Origin: Sipunculus nudus
Taxonomy: Eukaryota; Annelida; Sipuncula; Golfingiida; Sipunculidae
DNA length: 64,000 nucleotides
Direction of reading: 5' to 3'
Assembly (NCBI GenBank): GCA_026874595.1
Contig: CM049313.1
Location: forward strand, 13,761,508-13,825,507
Each line of letters opens with the position of its first letter. Positions within the stretch are counted from its first letter, which is position 1. Below, one piece after another: positions 50,301 to 60,340 of the stretch. Under the pieces are notes generated by a model that was given only the letters and a program-made list of their open reading frames with translations, was not told the origin of the DNA and searched no databases. The translations under genes were made by a program, and so were the position numbers.

Positions 50301-53300
50301 GGCCTTTTAAGAATAAAGCATGTGCTCTTATAGCAGGGTTGCAACACCGTCAAAAAGTCATGAAATTTGAAATATTCAAATTCAGATTTTATAAAGTCAT
50401 GATTTATTTTAATGTCAAAATATTATGAAAATTCATGAATTTTCATTTACAGGCTGTCTAAAAATGTCTCTCATCCATGTTCGCTTTCATGAATTACAGC
50501 AACCATATTCTGCACTGAAATACCCAGAGACATGGGGGTAAAAGTCATGAATTTAAATTATAGGCCATGAACAGTCATAGAAATATGATCTTCTTGAAGT
50601 TTAGGAGCCCAGTATAATTAATGAAATCTGTATTCAGAAGAAGTACCTTTGCTTACATTTGGCCAGTGCATTAAGGGACCAGAAATAACAAAAGGTATCT
50701 CACATGTTATACATATTGTATATATATATATGTATATGCCACTCTAATACAGACAGCTCTCCAACATAGATACAAACACTCAAGGTCCTCTGATTTCAAA
50801 GTCTGTTATCTCTCTTAATATGGGCTGCTCTGATACAGGCAAAAACTCAAATCCTGGCAGGGTCAATAACCTTTCTGTTCTGTTACAGGTATTTTTCTGT
50901 TTGTTCTTTTAAAAGGAAGAAGTTAATAGAGCAGAGCAGTCTGACTGTACTGGATGACCTTGCGCTGGGGGCCTTGACTTTGAGGAAGCATCCAAAGAGT
51001 CCAGAGACATATGCTCACAGGTAATACTGTGAAGTGATAAAGTTGAGCCCACAACATCTGAGTCCAAGTGCAAGTCATGGTCATACGAGTCCTAGTCCAA
51101 ATCTGGGTCCTTAAGATTCAAGTCAAGTCCACCTTCTTTGAGACTGAGTCACTTGGATGTCAAGTCTGAGGCCAATACAAATCTCATATTTAACAGAAAT
51201 GGTGAATGGAAATACGAGATTATCATTTTATATGTTAGTTTACAGACGCTTTTTACTTCAACATTTAATTACATTTAACTCCTGATGCAAAACTAAAGCT
51301 TAGTCTTTTTTGTAGGCTTAACATTTTGTTGTTTGTTTTTTATTTATTTATTTTTTAACATTCTGTGGTTAGTTTGTGCATGTATATTAATCTTTAAGGT
51401 GTATGACAGTGCTTTAGTCTACTGGATTCTAGAGAGACCTGGCTTGATTTCTTGATTCTTTCCTGAGTTCAAGGAATTTCATGAATCCAAACTTGAGTCC
51501 TACATCCCTGGTACTGTGGTCAGCTTCTAGTTCTTGAGGGTTTAAAATCACAATATTTGCAAAAGGTGCCATGTTGCAAAAAAACAATTTGTTAAATAAG
51601 ATGTCCAGGGTTTCAACACAAGTGATCAGTCATTTAATCAGCAACCTTGTTACACTCCTGAGGCAGCGGAAATCTTGTGCTTCTAAAGAAGCTACTGATT
51701 TTCCCACTGCCTGCTTTGACCGTTTATGATGCACTTAAACACCAGGTGGCCTGTCTGCTGTAAAAACTGCAGATGTGTCTAGCAGCCAACCAAATGCCAG
51801 TCAACAAACACTCGACAGGCATCAGGCTCCACCAGGAAACCACGTATGGGGTCATTCTCTCTGAGCCTGTTTAAACGGTTGCCAGGGCAATGAACTGTCA
51901 CTCAAAATGAAACGAACAACATTAACTTCATGTAATCCTCGCTTGGCTGGTAAACCGTTTTGTCTTCCAGCACAGGGTCTCATCTGATTGGACCATAATA
52001 CAGGGCTCCCCTCTAGTGTAACGAATCAGGATAGGAGGTATTAACAAACAGCACTTACGATATAGGTAGTAGGCCTATAGGTAAAACGCTGTGTAAAGCG
52101 CGTACAATCTTGTTGGCATTTTTGTGCATATTGTAAATGACTGAAGCATCAAAAGTCACAATTCAAAAAGAGTGGTGACTGTTACAGATAATATCAGATC
52201 TTTGATATTATCTGCTAATGGGTCTTGATCAAATGAAGCGTTGACTACATTTTGGAGTATATATTTAGTGAACAATACAGGAAGGCTCTCAGTCTGGTAG
52301 TGTTGGTCTGTCTTGGATCTGACCCGGTCCTGTGGTAAAAACCTTGTTAATGTTTGAGCTGTGATAAAACTGTGAAAAACTTTTTATAATTGTTGTTCAT
52401 AATTTAGTAAAAAGATATATATCTATATGTATGAAATCCCAGTTTCACATCACACCCTGGGCTTCACACAGGGTCAAGAACTGATTTTTAAGGAAAAACC
52501 CATAATGGAAAAAAAATTGTTTGGTATAAATTAATCATGAGACAAAATTGGAAATACACCTGACAATAAGATGTTTAAAGAAAACAAGAAGATTAATGAA
52601 TGTAATGGATGTGATATACTGTTTTCTTGTTTAAGAAAATGGCTTTTTACTCAACTCATGAAGCCAAAGAAGGAATTGAGCACAGATGAACATGAAAGCA
52701 ACATGGAAACAGTGGACTCGGCAACCATTGACAACGAGTTGATAGTGTGTGCCTTGGCTGCTGAGAGATACCCCAACAACTACAATGCCTGGAGCCATCG
52801 AGTGTGGATTCTACAGCACGCAGCTCATAATGGCAACAAGGTCTGTTCTTAACAATAACTAATATATTACCTGTTCTTGTGTATGGACTATGGACAGGTC
52901 CATTTCACTACTTCAACTCATGCACTCGCATACAAGCACATAATAGAATTGTCTGCAAATTTGCCTGATCACCAGAAAAATGCTTTGAATAACATGCAAC
53001 ACAAACAAGACGGTAAATTTAATTTTTGTTAAGAAAACAAAATGTTTATATAACTGCTTTGGTTCTCACAGAAATTACACTAGGCATACAAAATTCTATT
53101 GCAGTTACATTTTCACCCATTTGGCAGATCTTGCTGGGCCTTGGTTTCTGTTGACACTGCATAATCCATCAGATATTTATGGTCAGCTTACTACACTCTC
53201 CTGATCTGTTTAAGATATTTGGTTTGATATTTTTTTTATATTATCAGCCTATTTCTTTCTCATCAATATATCGTTTTTGAATTTATATTATCATGGATCA

Positions 53301-56300
53301 GCCAATGATCCTTGGAATGGCTCCAGTTGGTAATGGTTCAAGCACCAGAAGTCCAGGTATGGCTTTAAATGGGTCTTTCCAGGTCTTCTGTCTCAGTGTA
53401 TCAGGGACAGGGAACCAAAAAATCTTTGTGCGGCTTTTAATAGACATGTGGCTTATAATGGAGATTTTATGGCAGTCATGCGGCTTATAATGGAGAATTT
53501 ACGGTAGTCACACAGGCCTACTTACAGTGTCTGTGCCAAAGTTCAGAATTAATCTACATTGTGACAAAGCTTTCCGCACTGCTGCTCCTGGTCTCTGTAG
53601 CCTGCTTCCTATAGAGATTCTGTTGTGTGACTCAGTCAATTGTTTTAGAAACTTCTCAAAACTTATTTGTTCAGACAGTTTTATAATGTACAGCTGAAAT
53701 GTATGTTCTATCAGTTATATTTTTATTAGTAATTAAAGTTAATATGTATTTATCTTAATGTCCTATGTGCAGCACATCTGAACTTTATTTGAAAGGATAT
53801 GTGCACTATATAACTAAATAAATAATAATTCAAAATAAGGTGTACTTTCTTGAAGAAAAGGGTTGTAGTGGAATTTTATATCATTATTTATGTACCTGCT
53901 GCAGAAGAAAATGGTCAGTTTAAGTTGAATGAGGGGTAAATTATAAAAAAATCAGGGAATGACTTTAATTTGTAAAAATTCTTCAAGGTGTCCATTCACC
54001 TGTTTTTTTTAAGAATTTATGTGATTTCTGGCTTCCTCTGTGTATATATTAATGATCTAAGGGTTATTCTGGTTATGAAAATAGTTCTGATAATGCGTCT
54101 GTGAAGGATGTAGGAACTTGTTAAACAATGTGTTTGTAAACACAGCAATATGAACAAATGGGGAGAAACATCTGACCTAAGATGGTAGGTTGTATATATG
54201 CCAAAAGGTCACTTGCTGCAAACAAATATGCAAGGCTCTGACTTATCTGAATGCCACCAGATGCCCTTGTTGAATTTGTTTAGATTCTTTTGGTAGGCCC
54301 AACATATTATAAACCAGATGGTACAGTGAAACCCCAGTCTGCAGACATCCCTCTGGGGCACACACCCCGCCTAACGGACACTTTTTGGGCCGACAAAGCG
54401 TTTTTTACTACTTTAAGAACCCTTCTGGGGCCAACACCCAACTATTCAGGACAACGGACACTTTTTGTCCACCCGGTGGCTAAAATCATCCCGGCTAAGA
54501 ATAGCCAATCATCCGCCCCGGTCGAAGTCAGCAGAAAACTTTGAAATTGCAAATATGGTCTGCTTCCGGTACACCTTATATCACCTAAATGTAGGCATAT
54601 TGCCATGACTATAAGACTGGAGCTAGTTTTACTCAATTTACCATATTATTCAGCTGGAGCATTTATTTATGCATCCTTGTATCGATAGCAGTGCCCACAA
54701 AATGACGGAATTCACAGAGTTTCTATTGTGCTGAGCTTTCAGTGAAGCCAAATATATATTCTGATATCGGGCCACACTATTCTTTCACAGGCCCAGGAGC
54801 AAGGATAATGACGTATCTGTTACATACAGTGACAATAACAGACATGGTTCATGACCTCTCGCCTAGGTCTGGGGCTCAGCGATATCAATCAATCCCCGAC
54901 CCTGTAACATTTGCATCACAGAAATTAGTTCCACCTACCTATAATAAGGCGTATATGATATCATGCATTAATTTATCATATTTGCTCACGCACCAAGAGA
55001 GATGTTAAGCACAACTTGAAAGAGATATCAGAAATTAATTTATGCCATAAGCGATTTTATGATCACAGAAATTGAGAAATTTTACGGACCCAGCGCAGAA
55101 ATGTATATGTCCAGACGTGCAAGTCCTGTTGATGTCATTCAATGTTAGAATATTATTTTCTCACAGGAAATGACGATAATGTTCCAGTTAATATTAAAAG
55201 CCTCATTCCAAAATAATAAAAAATAAAATAAAACACAACAACCGGTAGCAATAATTCTTATTCACATGTAACATATGTAGGGTCAAATATTAGAGGAAAA
55301 TACCGGATTTCCTGGTTGATTAAGTCCCATACTTGGGTCTGACATGTAGCCGCAGCCAGACCTCCTGAGCCCGACCCTCTGTGGGGCAGTCACACCACTT
55401 TAACAGACAAATCGTCTGGTCCCGTAACTGTCCGCCCCAGAGGGGTTTCACTGTATAAACAAAACAAGCAGCCTGTGTGCTGTGATATCCATGTTTTCTG
55501 GCCCATTTTTATCAAAGCCCATAGGGATAACCTTTAGTGTATAAAGGTAAGATAGGTGATTGGGCCCTTTTATCACTAGAGGATGCCCCAGTGTCAGATT
55601 TTATGATCCAGTAAATGACCATTTTTGGGCCAGAAGGTTGTCAGAAAAATTTTACATCTCTGGTGTCTGGTTCATGAGAAATTTCAAGTCCAAGGTACAA
55701 ACCTTTGTATTATGACAGTCAACAGTGCAGACCCGACTGCTTCCAGAGCACATAATTATAGAAGTTACTTATGCTAACAGATCAGTGGCCGAAGTTTCAT
55801 ATAAATATCACAAAATAAGTAAGAGCACTTTTCTATTATAATGAAAAAAGGGGGTGCAAACTATAGTTGAGACAACTTTCTCTGCATCATGTATTGTCTC
55901 TGTTAAACTGAAATGTGAGAGAGAGAGAGAGAGGCAGGGAGGGGAGAGAGGGAGAGAGAGAGAGCTTGCTTTACATTGACTTCACAGTGATTGGATAGAG
56001 ACAGAGAGAGGTTTGACACTATCCTATTTAATTTATATACTTTATATACTTTATAATCATGATCGTAGGAGAGAGAGAAGTTTTAATTGGTCCTGTTTGA
56101 TTTATATTCAAAGTGGTTGGAGAGAGAGGACACTTTCTCGGAGGCATGGACAGAGACCCACGTGTCAGACCACAGCGGGATGTACTACAGGGTGTTCATC
56201 ATACAGCAGCTGTGTCTGCAGCTTAAACCTCAGGCTGCTCAAGCCCTGCTTCACAAAGAGAAGGTGCGTCTGGCTGATCTCATACACAGATTTCCGGGAC

Positions 56301-56322
56301 ACGAGGCCCTCTGGTGCTACAG
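37244..56322 (+). CDS. PTAR1: PTAR1, protein prenyltransferase alpha-subunit-repeat protein (six exons, 3' end not found)
   Basis: Exons: 37244-37317, 41342-41514, 48585-48654, 50916-51020, 52636-52840, 56114-56322. All have GT-AG borders and phases agree throughout, giving 278 codons plus the first two bases of an Arg codon. In vertebrates PTAR1 pairs with the RABGGTB beta subunit as geranylgeranyltransferase III, which acts on proteins such as YKT6 after farnesylation. Seen here: KLGLEVWAVK near the N-terminus and successive PFTA repeats with their W and R landmarks, AWNLRKKL (102-109), PETYAHRKW (135-143), NYNAWSHRVW (189-198), HVSDHSGMYYR (225-235) and GHEALWCYR (271-279). The start follows GAG and fits the family N-terminus. 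The conserved C-terminal segment of the family is absent from these exons, so the model is partial. Introns range from 1.6 to 7.1 kb and are rich in mobile elements. Confidence 0.92.
38270..38358. repeat. (TA)n microsatellite, about 88 bp
   Basis: The longest pure TA run in the window, in PTAR1 intron 1. It yields IYIYIY open frames in several frames on both strands. Confidence 0.95.
38817..39097. mobile_element. MITE, GGCCAAAAAAAATAA ends, TTA duplication
   Basis: The element is 38820-39094 (275 bp). Left GGCCAAAAAAAATAAAAGG and the reversed right end GGCCAAAAAAAAAATAAGG continue as TATGGTTCTCAGGCAC for about 36 bp. TTA flanks both ends (38817-38819, 39095-39097). A 3-bp TWA duplication fits the PIF/Harbinger group; the superfamily is an inference. 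PTAR1 intron 1. Confidence 0.85.
39120..40719. mobile_element. hAT-type non-autonomous transposon, perfect 8-bp duplication
   Basis: The element is 39128-40711 (1584 bp). Left end CAGGGTTGGCAAGTTTTGGG; reversed right end CAGGGTTGGGTTTTAGGCTG. AGCAGAAG flanks both sides exactly (39120-39127 and 40712-40719). CAGGG ends with 8-bp duplications are the mark of hAT elements. Subterminal parts are rich in TTTTAGGCAG-type words, probable transposase-binding repeats. No transposase open frame is present. It sits in PTAR1 intron 1, 25 bp from the 38820-39094 MITE. Confidence 0.9.
41605..41840. mobile_element. Possible Tc1-like MITE end (CAGTGAA, GCGGACA)
   Basis: TACAGTGAAGCACCTACTTG then repeated GGACAACT words, later CTTAAGCGGACAG near 41793. 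A similar end, reversed, occurs at 48050-48163 (reads CAGTGAAACTCCTCTAAGC). They may be two small elements or the two ends of one 6.5-kb element holding later insertions. The outer TA is present only on the left. Confidence 0.45.
42113..43012. mobile_element. hAT-type element with ACCTGT tandem runs
   Basis: The element is 42121-43004 (884 bp). Left CAGGGTTGGGGCCAGGTAC; right, reversed, identical for these 19 bases. The 8-mers outside are GCACCCTC (42113-42120) and GCACCATC (43005-43012), one mismatch apart. Subterminal zones on both sides hold GTACCT/GTACCTGTACCT runs, with the palindrome GTACCTAGGTAC at several points. The tyrosine- and proline-rich open frame at 42092-42322 is a translation of these runs. 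PTAR1 intron 2. Confidence 0.87.
43295..44350 (+). repeat. Dispersed repeat family Y, copy 1
   Basis: Starts TAGCGAACCTGTGAGCTTAT and runs through AAGCTTTAAAAATCTTCTTC-like and AACCACTGGGCCAAATTCTT blocks to GAATTGAGTCATTTTAC. The same ordered text occurs at 62140-63530. Contains one GGTGGCGCCACC (about 43778). No coding capacity was found. PTAR1 intron 2. Confidence 0.8.
44690..44880. repeat. Short imperfect tandem repeat, AGGTCAAGAGTTCACTCAGT unit
   Basis: The phrase GTCAA(G/A)(A/G)GTTCACTCAGT recurs near 44700, 44780, 44811 and 44842 with GCAG between copies. Confidence 0.75.
44995..47600. repeat. Long imperfect tandem array with GGTGGCGCCACC palindromes
   Basis: Alternating blocks recur: (a) GGTGGCGCCACCTACATTCA, then GCTGCAGACATCCA and TTATATCTCGGGAACC; (b) GGTGGTGCCACCTGCCAC, then TTTTGCACAGCGTCCATCTG; each ends with CACCTGAAATTTTGCATGTG. 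A pair of blocks is about 290-300 bp and there are about eight pairs, variably diverged. Open frames here are repeat translations. PTAR1 intron 2. Confidence 0.85.
48301..48584 (+). repeat. 39-bp tandem array carrying copies of the exon 3 splice acceptor
   Basis: TGTATTGTAG followed by GTGATCTTG-like text recurs with AG ends at 48313, 48352, 48391, 48430, 48469, 48508, 48547 and 48584. The spacing is 39 bp six times, then 37 bp. The last AG is the true acceptor of PTAR1 exon 3 (exon starts GTGACCTTG). The array therefore repeats the intron end and the first bases of the exon. Use of any upstream copy meets an in-frame stop within about six codons. Confidence 0.92.
48985..50060 (+). repeat. 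Three family X copies in PTAR1 intron 3
   Basis: Copies at about 48985-49440, 49556-49850 and 49905-50060 share CAGGG(C/T)(A/T)CAAA(T/C)TGTA, GGTCCATG(A/G)AAAAT and AATTAAAATTTGATAC. The first is the longest and the third is truncated. No gene is present. Confidence 0.7.
51021..52635 (+). other. PTAR1 intron 4
   Basis: A 1.6-kb intron. Its first 450 bp are rich in AGTCCAAGTC-like words (51055-51170, 51480-51510). A GC-richer part at 51720-52060 contains GGTTGCCAGGGCAATG (about 51877), which resembles an RFX X-box. No exon is visible. Confidence 0.5.
53536..53835 (+). mobile_element. 5'-truncated LINE, 3' end
   Basis: 54 codons (53536-53697) read as the typical reverse-transcriptase-protein end of a non-LTR retrotransposon: KAFRTAAPGLCSLLPIEILL, then SVNCFRNFSKLICSDSF and a stop. 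An untranslated tail of about 130 bp follows, ending CTATATAACTAAATAAATAA. The tail style fits CR1/L2-like elements, but the clade is uncertain. The upstream part is missing. It lies in PTAR1 intron 5. Confidence 0.75.
53985..55572. mobile_element. MITE family W, copy A (interrupted)
   Basis: Left end AAGGTGTCCATTCACCTG and reversed right end AAGGGCCCAATCACCTATC form inverted termini. The body (TAATGATCTAAGGGTTATTC, GTAAACACAGCAATATG, AACAAGCAGCCTGTGTGC) matches copy B at 56641-57106 in order. Copy A is split by the 54324-55453 transposon. Confidence 0.82.
54322..55455. mobile_element. Tc1/mariner-type element nested in MITE copy A
   Basis: The element is 54324-55453 (1130 bp) with CAGTGAAACCCC at the left and, reversed, CAGTGAAACCCCTCTGGGGC at the right, flanked by TA on both sides. 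Copy B at 56990-57000 shows the undisturbed text (CTTGATATAAACAATACAAG), confirming the insertion point. No transposase is visible. Confidence 0.88.
55918..55966. repeat. GA-rich low-complexity tract
   Basis: GAGAGAGA with GGCAGGGAGGGG interruptions, just upstream of PTAR1 exon 6. Confidence 0.9.
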
Positions 56323-56370
56323 GTCAGAACTAGTATAGTAATCATTATAACATTGATGGAAAATCATAAA

Positions 56371-56475
56371 CAGCAGTACCTGCCGTGAGGGGACAACGGC
56401 ATAAGCGGACACCTGCAATGTAGGGAGTACTTGTCCACATCCTACATGTGTCCCCTCACGACAGGTACTGCTGTA
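56371..56475. mobile_element. Short palindromic MITE
   Basis: CAGCAGTACCTGCCGTGAGG at the left faces CCTCACGACAGGTACTGCTG at the right; about 30 bases pair with few mismatches around a 45-bp centre with TGTCC/GGACA words. TA follows the right end only. It lies about 50 bp after PTAR1 exon 6 and could fold into a stem-loop in the transcript. Confidence 0.8.
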
Positions 56476-56640
56476 ATCTCAACAAAACTTTGGTCAGCTA
56501 GCCCTCCTTGGCTGGTGAAAATATGTTATTTACCGAGAAAAAAAGAATAATTGCCTCTTCATGTTATTAACCAAAGGAGGGACCCTTAAAAATTAAGACA
56601 CTACAAACAACATCTGAGCAAATCTGTATAATCAACATTA

Positions 56641-57106
56641 AAGGTGCCCAATCACCTACCTTTTTTGAAAAATAATTTAGGTAATTTCTGGCCACATCTG
56701 TGTATAAATTAATGATCTAAGGGTAATTTTGGTCATGAAAAGTTCTCATAAGGCCTTTGTGAAGGATGTGTAAATTTGTTTATCAACAACATGTTTGTAA
56801 ACACAGCAATGTTTACATACGGGAAAAACATGTAACCTTAGGTGGTATATTGCATATATGTAAAGGTGAAAAGGTCACTTGTTGCAAAACACCATTTGCA
56901 ATGCTCTTGTTTATCTGACTTGCTGCCAGTTGCACTTGTTGAATTTGTTTTGATTATTTGGATGGTCCCCCATTTATTATAAACACCTTGATATAAACAA
57001 TACAAGCAGCCTGTGTGCAGTGATATTCATGTTTTCAGGCCTATTTTTGTGAAAGCTCCAAGGGATTACCTTTAGTTTATAAAGGTCAGACAGGTAAATG
57101 GGCCCT
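56641..57106. mobile_element. MITE family W, copy B (uninterrupted)
   Basis: About 466 bp. Starts AAGGTGCCCAATCACCTACC and ends, reversed, CAGGGCCCATTTACCTGTC. It is the undisturbed counterpart of copy A at 53985-55572. Confidence 0.8.
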
Positions 57107-57310
57107 GACAACCCAACTCAGAAAGCAATGATAATTGGGCTGGTCAGCCTACTTGAGTTGTGATACAAGCAACATTGAAGTGGTCTTCCATCATATTGCA
57201 TTAATTTGTGCTTAACAGCCAATAAATCCTAAAATTTTGCTACAAATGATGAATAAACACAAGAGAATACATGTGAACTGACAACCCAAACTGAAACCCT
57301 GTCTCTTTAG

Positions 57311-57359
57311 GAAAACAAGTCAATTCCTGTATCTCCTACAAGTTGGCTGCGTCCAGTAA
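57311..57359 (+). CDS. PTAR1: Candidate seventh PTAR1 exon (doubtful)
   Basis: A strong acceptor (CCTGTCTCTTTAG, ending 57310) is followed by a 49-base frame that continues the exon 6 phase: AG|G completes Arg279, then KTSQFLYLLQVGCVQ and TAA. The start loosely recalls the family's RRHIFYLQ segment after the WC(H/Y)R motif. If real, the protein ends at 294 residues and lacks the usual C-terminal region. It could equally be a cryptic site, with the real last exon beyond the window. Confidence 0.3.
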
Positions 57360-57724
57360 CCTGTTCAAGCTGTGCCTGTATTCATGCGGTCAGAAATTAA
57401 GCAAACATGTTGAGCTGTATAACAATATGCTGGGTTAAAAGTAAAATTTTCTTGCTCATGTTTGGTGCAGTAAGAAAGTACACTAAAAATGCTGACAATT
57501 AGTCTAGATTATGTCAATTGACAGTGAACCTGTAGGCCATGAGGCTTTGTCAAAAAATTTGAAAATATTTGCATCCTCATTGGGCCTTACAATGCATTCC
57601 TCATACCTAGATGTAAAGGCACTCTGACAGCCAGTAATCTGTCCTAATGCTAGAGGGTCCTTATGGCGCTATAACCAGACATGAGCTAGTGCATTCTAAG
57701 AAACTCGTAAAGTTAAACCTCTAG

Positions 57725-58455
57725 TTATCATTTGATGTCCTTTTATCAGTGTCAGATATCCTCTTGGTATCATGGCATGTCATTGTATCTATGTCAGATA
57801 TGCTACTGGTGTCAACACGTAGCCTTCTTTGAACGTAAGATATCCCATTGGTATCATTATATGTCACTTTATTAAAGTCAGATATCCTATTGGTGTCATC
57901 ATATATCCTTGTATCACAGTCAGATATCCTGTTGGTTTCATCTGATGTCCTTGTATGAAAGTTAGATATCCTATCAATATCATTTGATGTCCTTGTATCA
58001 AAGTCACATATCCTATTAGTATCATCACTTATCCTCGTATCAAAGTCAGATATCCTTGGGTATCACCAGATGTCCTTGTATCTAAGTCAGGTACCATATA
58101 GGTATCGCCTGATATCCTTGCATCAAATTCAGATATCCTATAGATATCATCTGTTGTCCTTGTATCAAAGTCTGATATCCTATTGGTATTAACTGACATC
58201 ATCTTTTCAAAGTTAGAGATCCTATTTGTATCATCAGATGTTATTGTATCTAAATCAGATATCCTATAGATATCATCTGTTGTCCTTGTGTCAAAGTCAG
58301 ATATCCTGTTATATCATCACATGTCCTTGTATCAAATTCAGGTATCCTATTGGTATCATCACATGTCCTTGTACCAGAGTCAGATATCCTATTTGTATCA
58401 TCACTTGTTGTTGTATCAAAGTCAGTTATCCTATTGGTATCATCACATGGCCTGA
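57725..58455. repeat. 42-bp minisatellite, about 17 copies
   Basis: Unit words TATCAAAGTCAGATATCCTA, TTGGTATCATCA and TGTCCTTG repeat with moderate divergence. The unit is a multiple of 3, which explains the 86-codon open frame at 58226-58486 rich in YPIGIIT; I do not call it a gene. Confidence 0.88.
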
Positions 58456-58704
58456 ATTAATAATAGTCTCTCTGGTTAATATTTAAGCATGTACAGTAGA
58501 ATTATTATGTATTTAGTAGAAAAGGGGTTTAAAAGCACATGATTTGCAAATTGTTAAAGCATAAGTTTTATTTATATTTGGCAATGAATTCTGCAAGAGG
58601 AGGATTTCTAAATCGTAATATGATATATATGCAGTATATGCATTGTATTGTACATAAATGTAAAGTAAGATGATTTGTATCATGTCATTATACTATTTAT
58701 TGTT

Positions 58705-60340
58705 GCATCCCTTATCTTTTTAGCTCAGAGGACTATAAGTCATCTGAGCTATAGTAGTGGTCCTTTGTCTGTCGGCTGTCCATCCGTCTGTCCGTCCGTT
58801 AAACTGGCACGTTTTGAAACTGTTGGACCTATCAATTTTAAAATTTGGCATACAGTTAGATTTCCCCAAAATCTTCTACCATATCGAAAATTGGGTCACT
58901 AAGTCTTTGTTCCTTTGAGATATCAAGGACAAACCTCCGTTTTCCATTCAAAACCCATTGTTATACTTCAAGACTGCCTAATATCCTTAACCCTGAACTG
59001 ATATTTTTAATATATATATTCCCCTATATATTTCCTATGTACTTACCAGAAATTAGTTTAATATTTTTTAAATTCTTGAAGTTATGGGACCGAAATTATT
59101 GCACTTTGTAAAAAATCAGGAAATATATTTACTCCCTTAACTTGAGAATTGCTAAAGCAAGAGACTTTTTACAGGTATATAGCTATATTTAATCAAGATT
59201 CAATTGTAAACCCAAAATTAGATCTGAATTTTTGAAATTTTATAATTTATTAGCATATAAATAAAATCAGTACCTTAAATTTTGCCAGAATTTTTGGCAC
59301 ATTTTTTTCCTGTAACTGCTGTGGATTTAATTTTCACAGCATCTTTTCATAAGCAGTTCAATTGTAAACATCTGAAGTTTAGAACCATAAGATCCAAAAC
59401 TGTAGAATTTATTCAAGATTTCAAGCACCATGTAAAAAATTGTTTAGATCAAGCTAGTGTTATGTAGTTTGCTAGAAGTCAGATCCCCAGCTTCCTGAGC
59501 CTGCTCTTAGCTCCCAAAATTTGGCATACAGTTAGATATCCACCAAATCCCCTACCATATGAAAAGTTGGTCACTAGGACTTGATTCAAAATTAGAAAAA
59601 AACTTCAATTTTCCATTAAAAACCCATTGTTACACTTCAAGACTGCCTAATATCAAAACCACTGATCTGACTTTGATCATATATAAAATACATATTCTTC
59701 TATACATTAGCTATGCACATGCCCGAAATGATGTCAGTATTGAGTAATTGTTTTAAGTTAAGGGCCCAAATATAATGCACTTTTTAAAATAATCAAGAAA
59801 TATATTTACTCCCTTAACATGAGAATTGCTGAAGCTAGAGATTTTTTTGTCAGGGATATAACATTATCTAATCAAGATCCAATTTTATACCCAAAATTAG
59901 TACTGAATTTTTTTAATTTTATAAGTTATTAGCATAAATATAAAATCAGTACCAAAAATTTTGCCCAACTTTGACCATGGCATGTTTGTTTCATGTAAAC
60001 ACTGTTGATATTGTTTTCATATCATGCACACATAAGGATTTAACTTGTTAGTATTGAAAGTTGAAAGAAATTAGCCAAAAACTGTAGGTTTTAATAAAGT
60101 TTTTATGAGACCACGTCACACCAAGGCTCTACCCAGCCCCTTTTCAGTCACCTGTATGTCACCTTATTGACCTTTCAGGTCAATTATGCACGCTTGAGGT
60201 AGGGCATATACTGGTCAGCCAGGCAGCATATGGCTGTTCATCCAGGTGTCCACAATTCATCCAGGTGTCCAGCTAACACATCTAGTAGTTGTTTTGACCA
60301 ACAACTTTACAATAAAGTATAAATAAATAAATTTTTGTAG
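58705..60340 (+). repeat. Dispersed repeat with a 676-bp internal duplication
   Basis: Starts near TAGCTCAGAGGACTATAAGT with a GTCTGTCCGTCCGTT run. TTTGGCATACAGTTAGAT at 58844 recurs at 59520, and AACCCATTGTTA(T/C)ACTTCA also recurs at about the same offset. No coding capacity. Confidence 0.7.

Noticed and set aside
58226-58486. 86-codon repetitive open frame (YPIGIIT repeats)
   Set aside because: It is the translation of a 42-bp minisatellite whose unit is a multiple of three.
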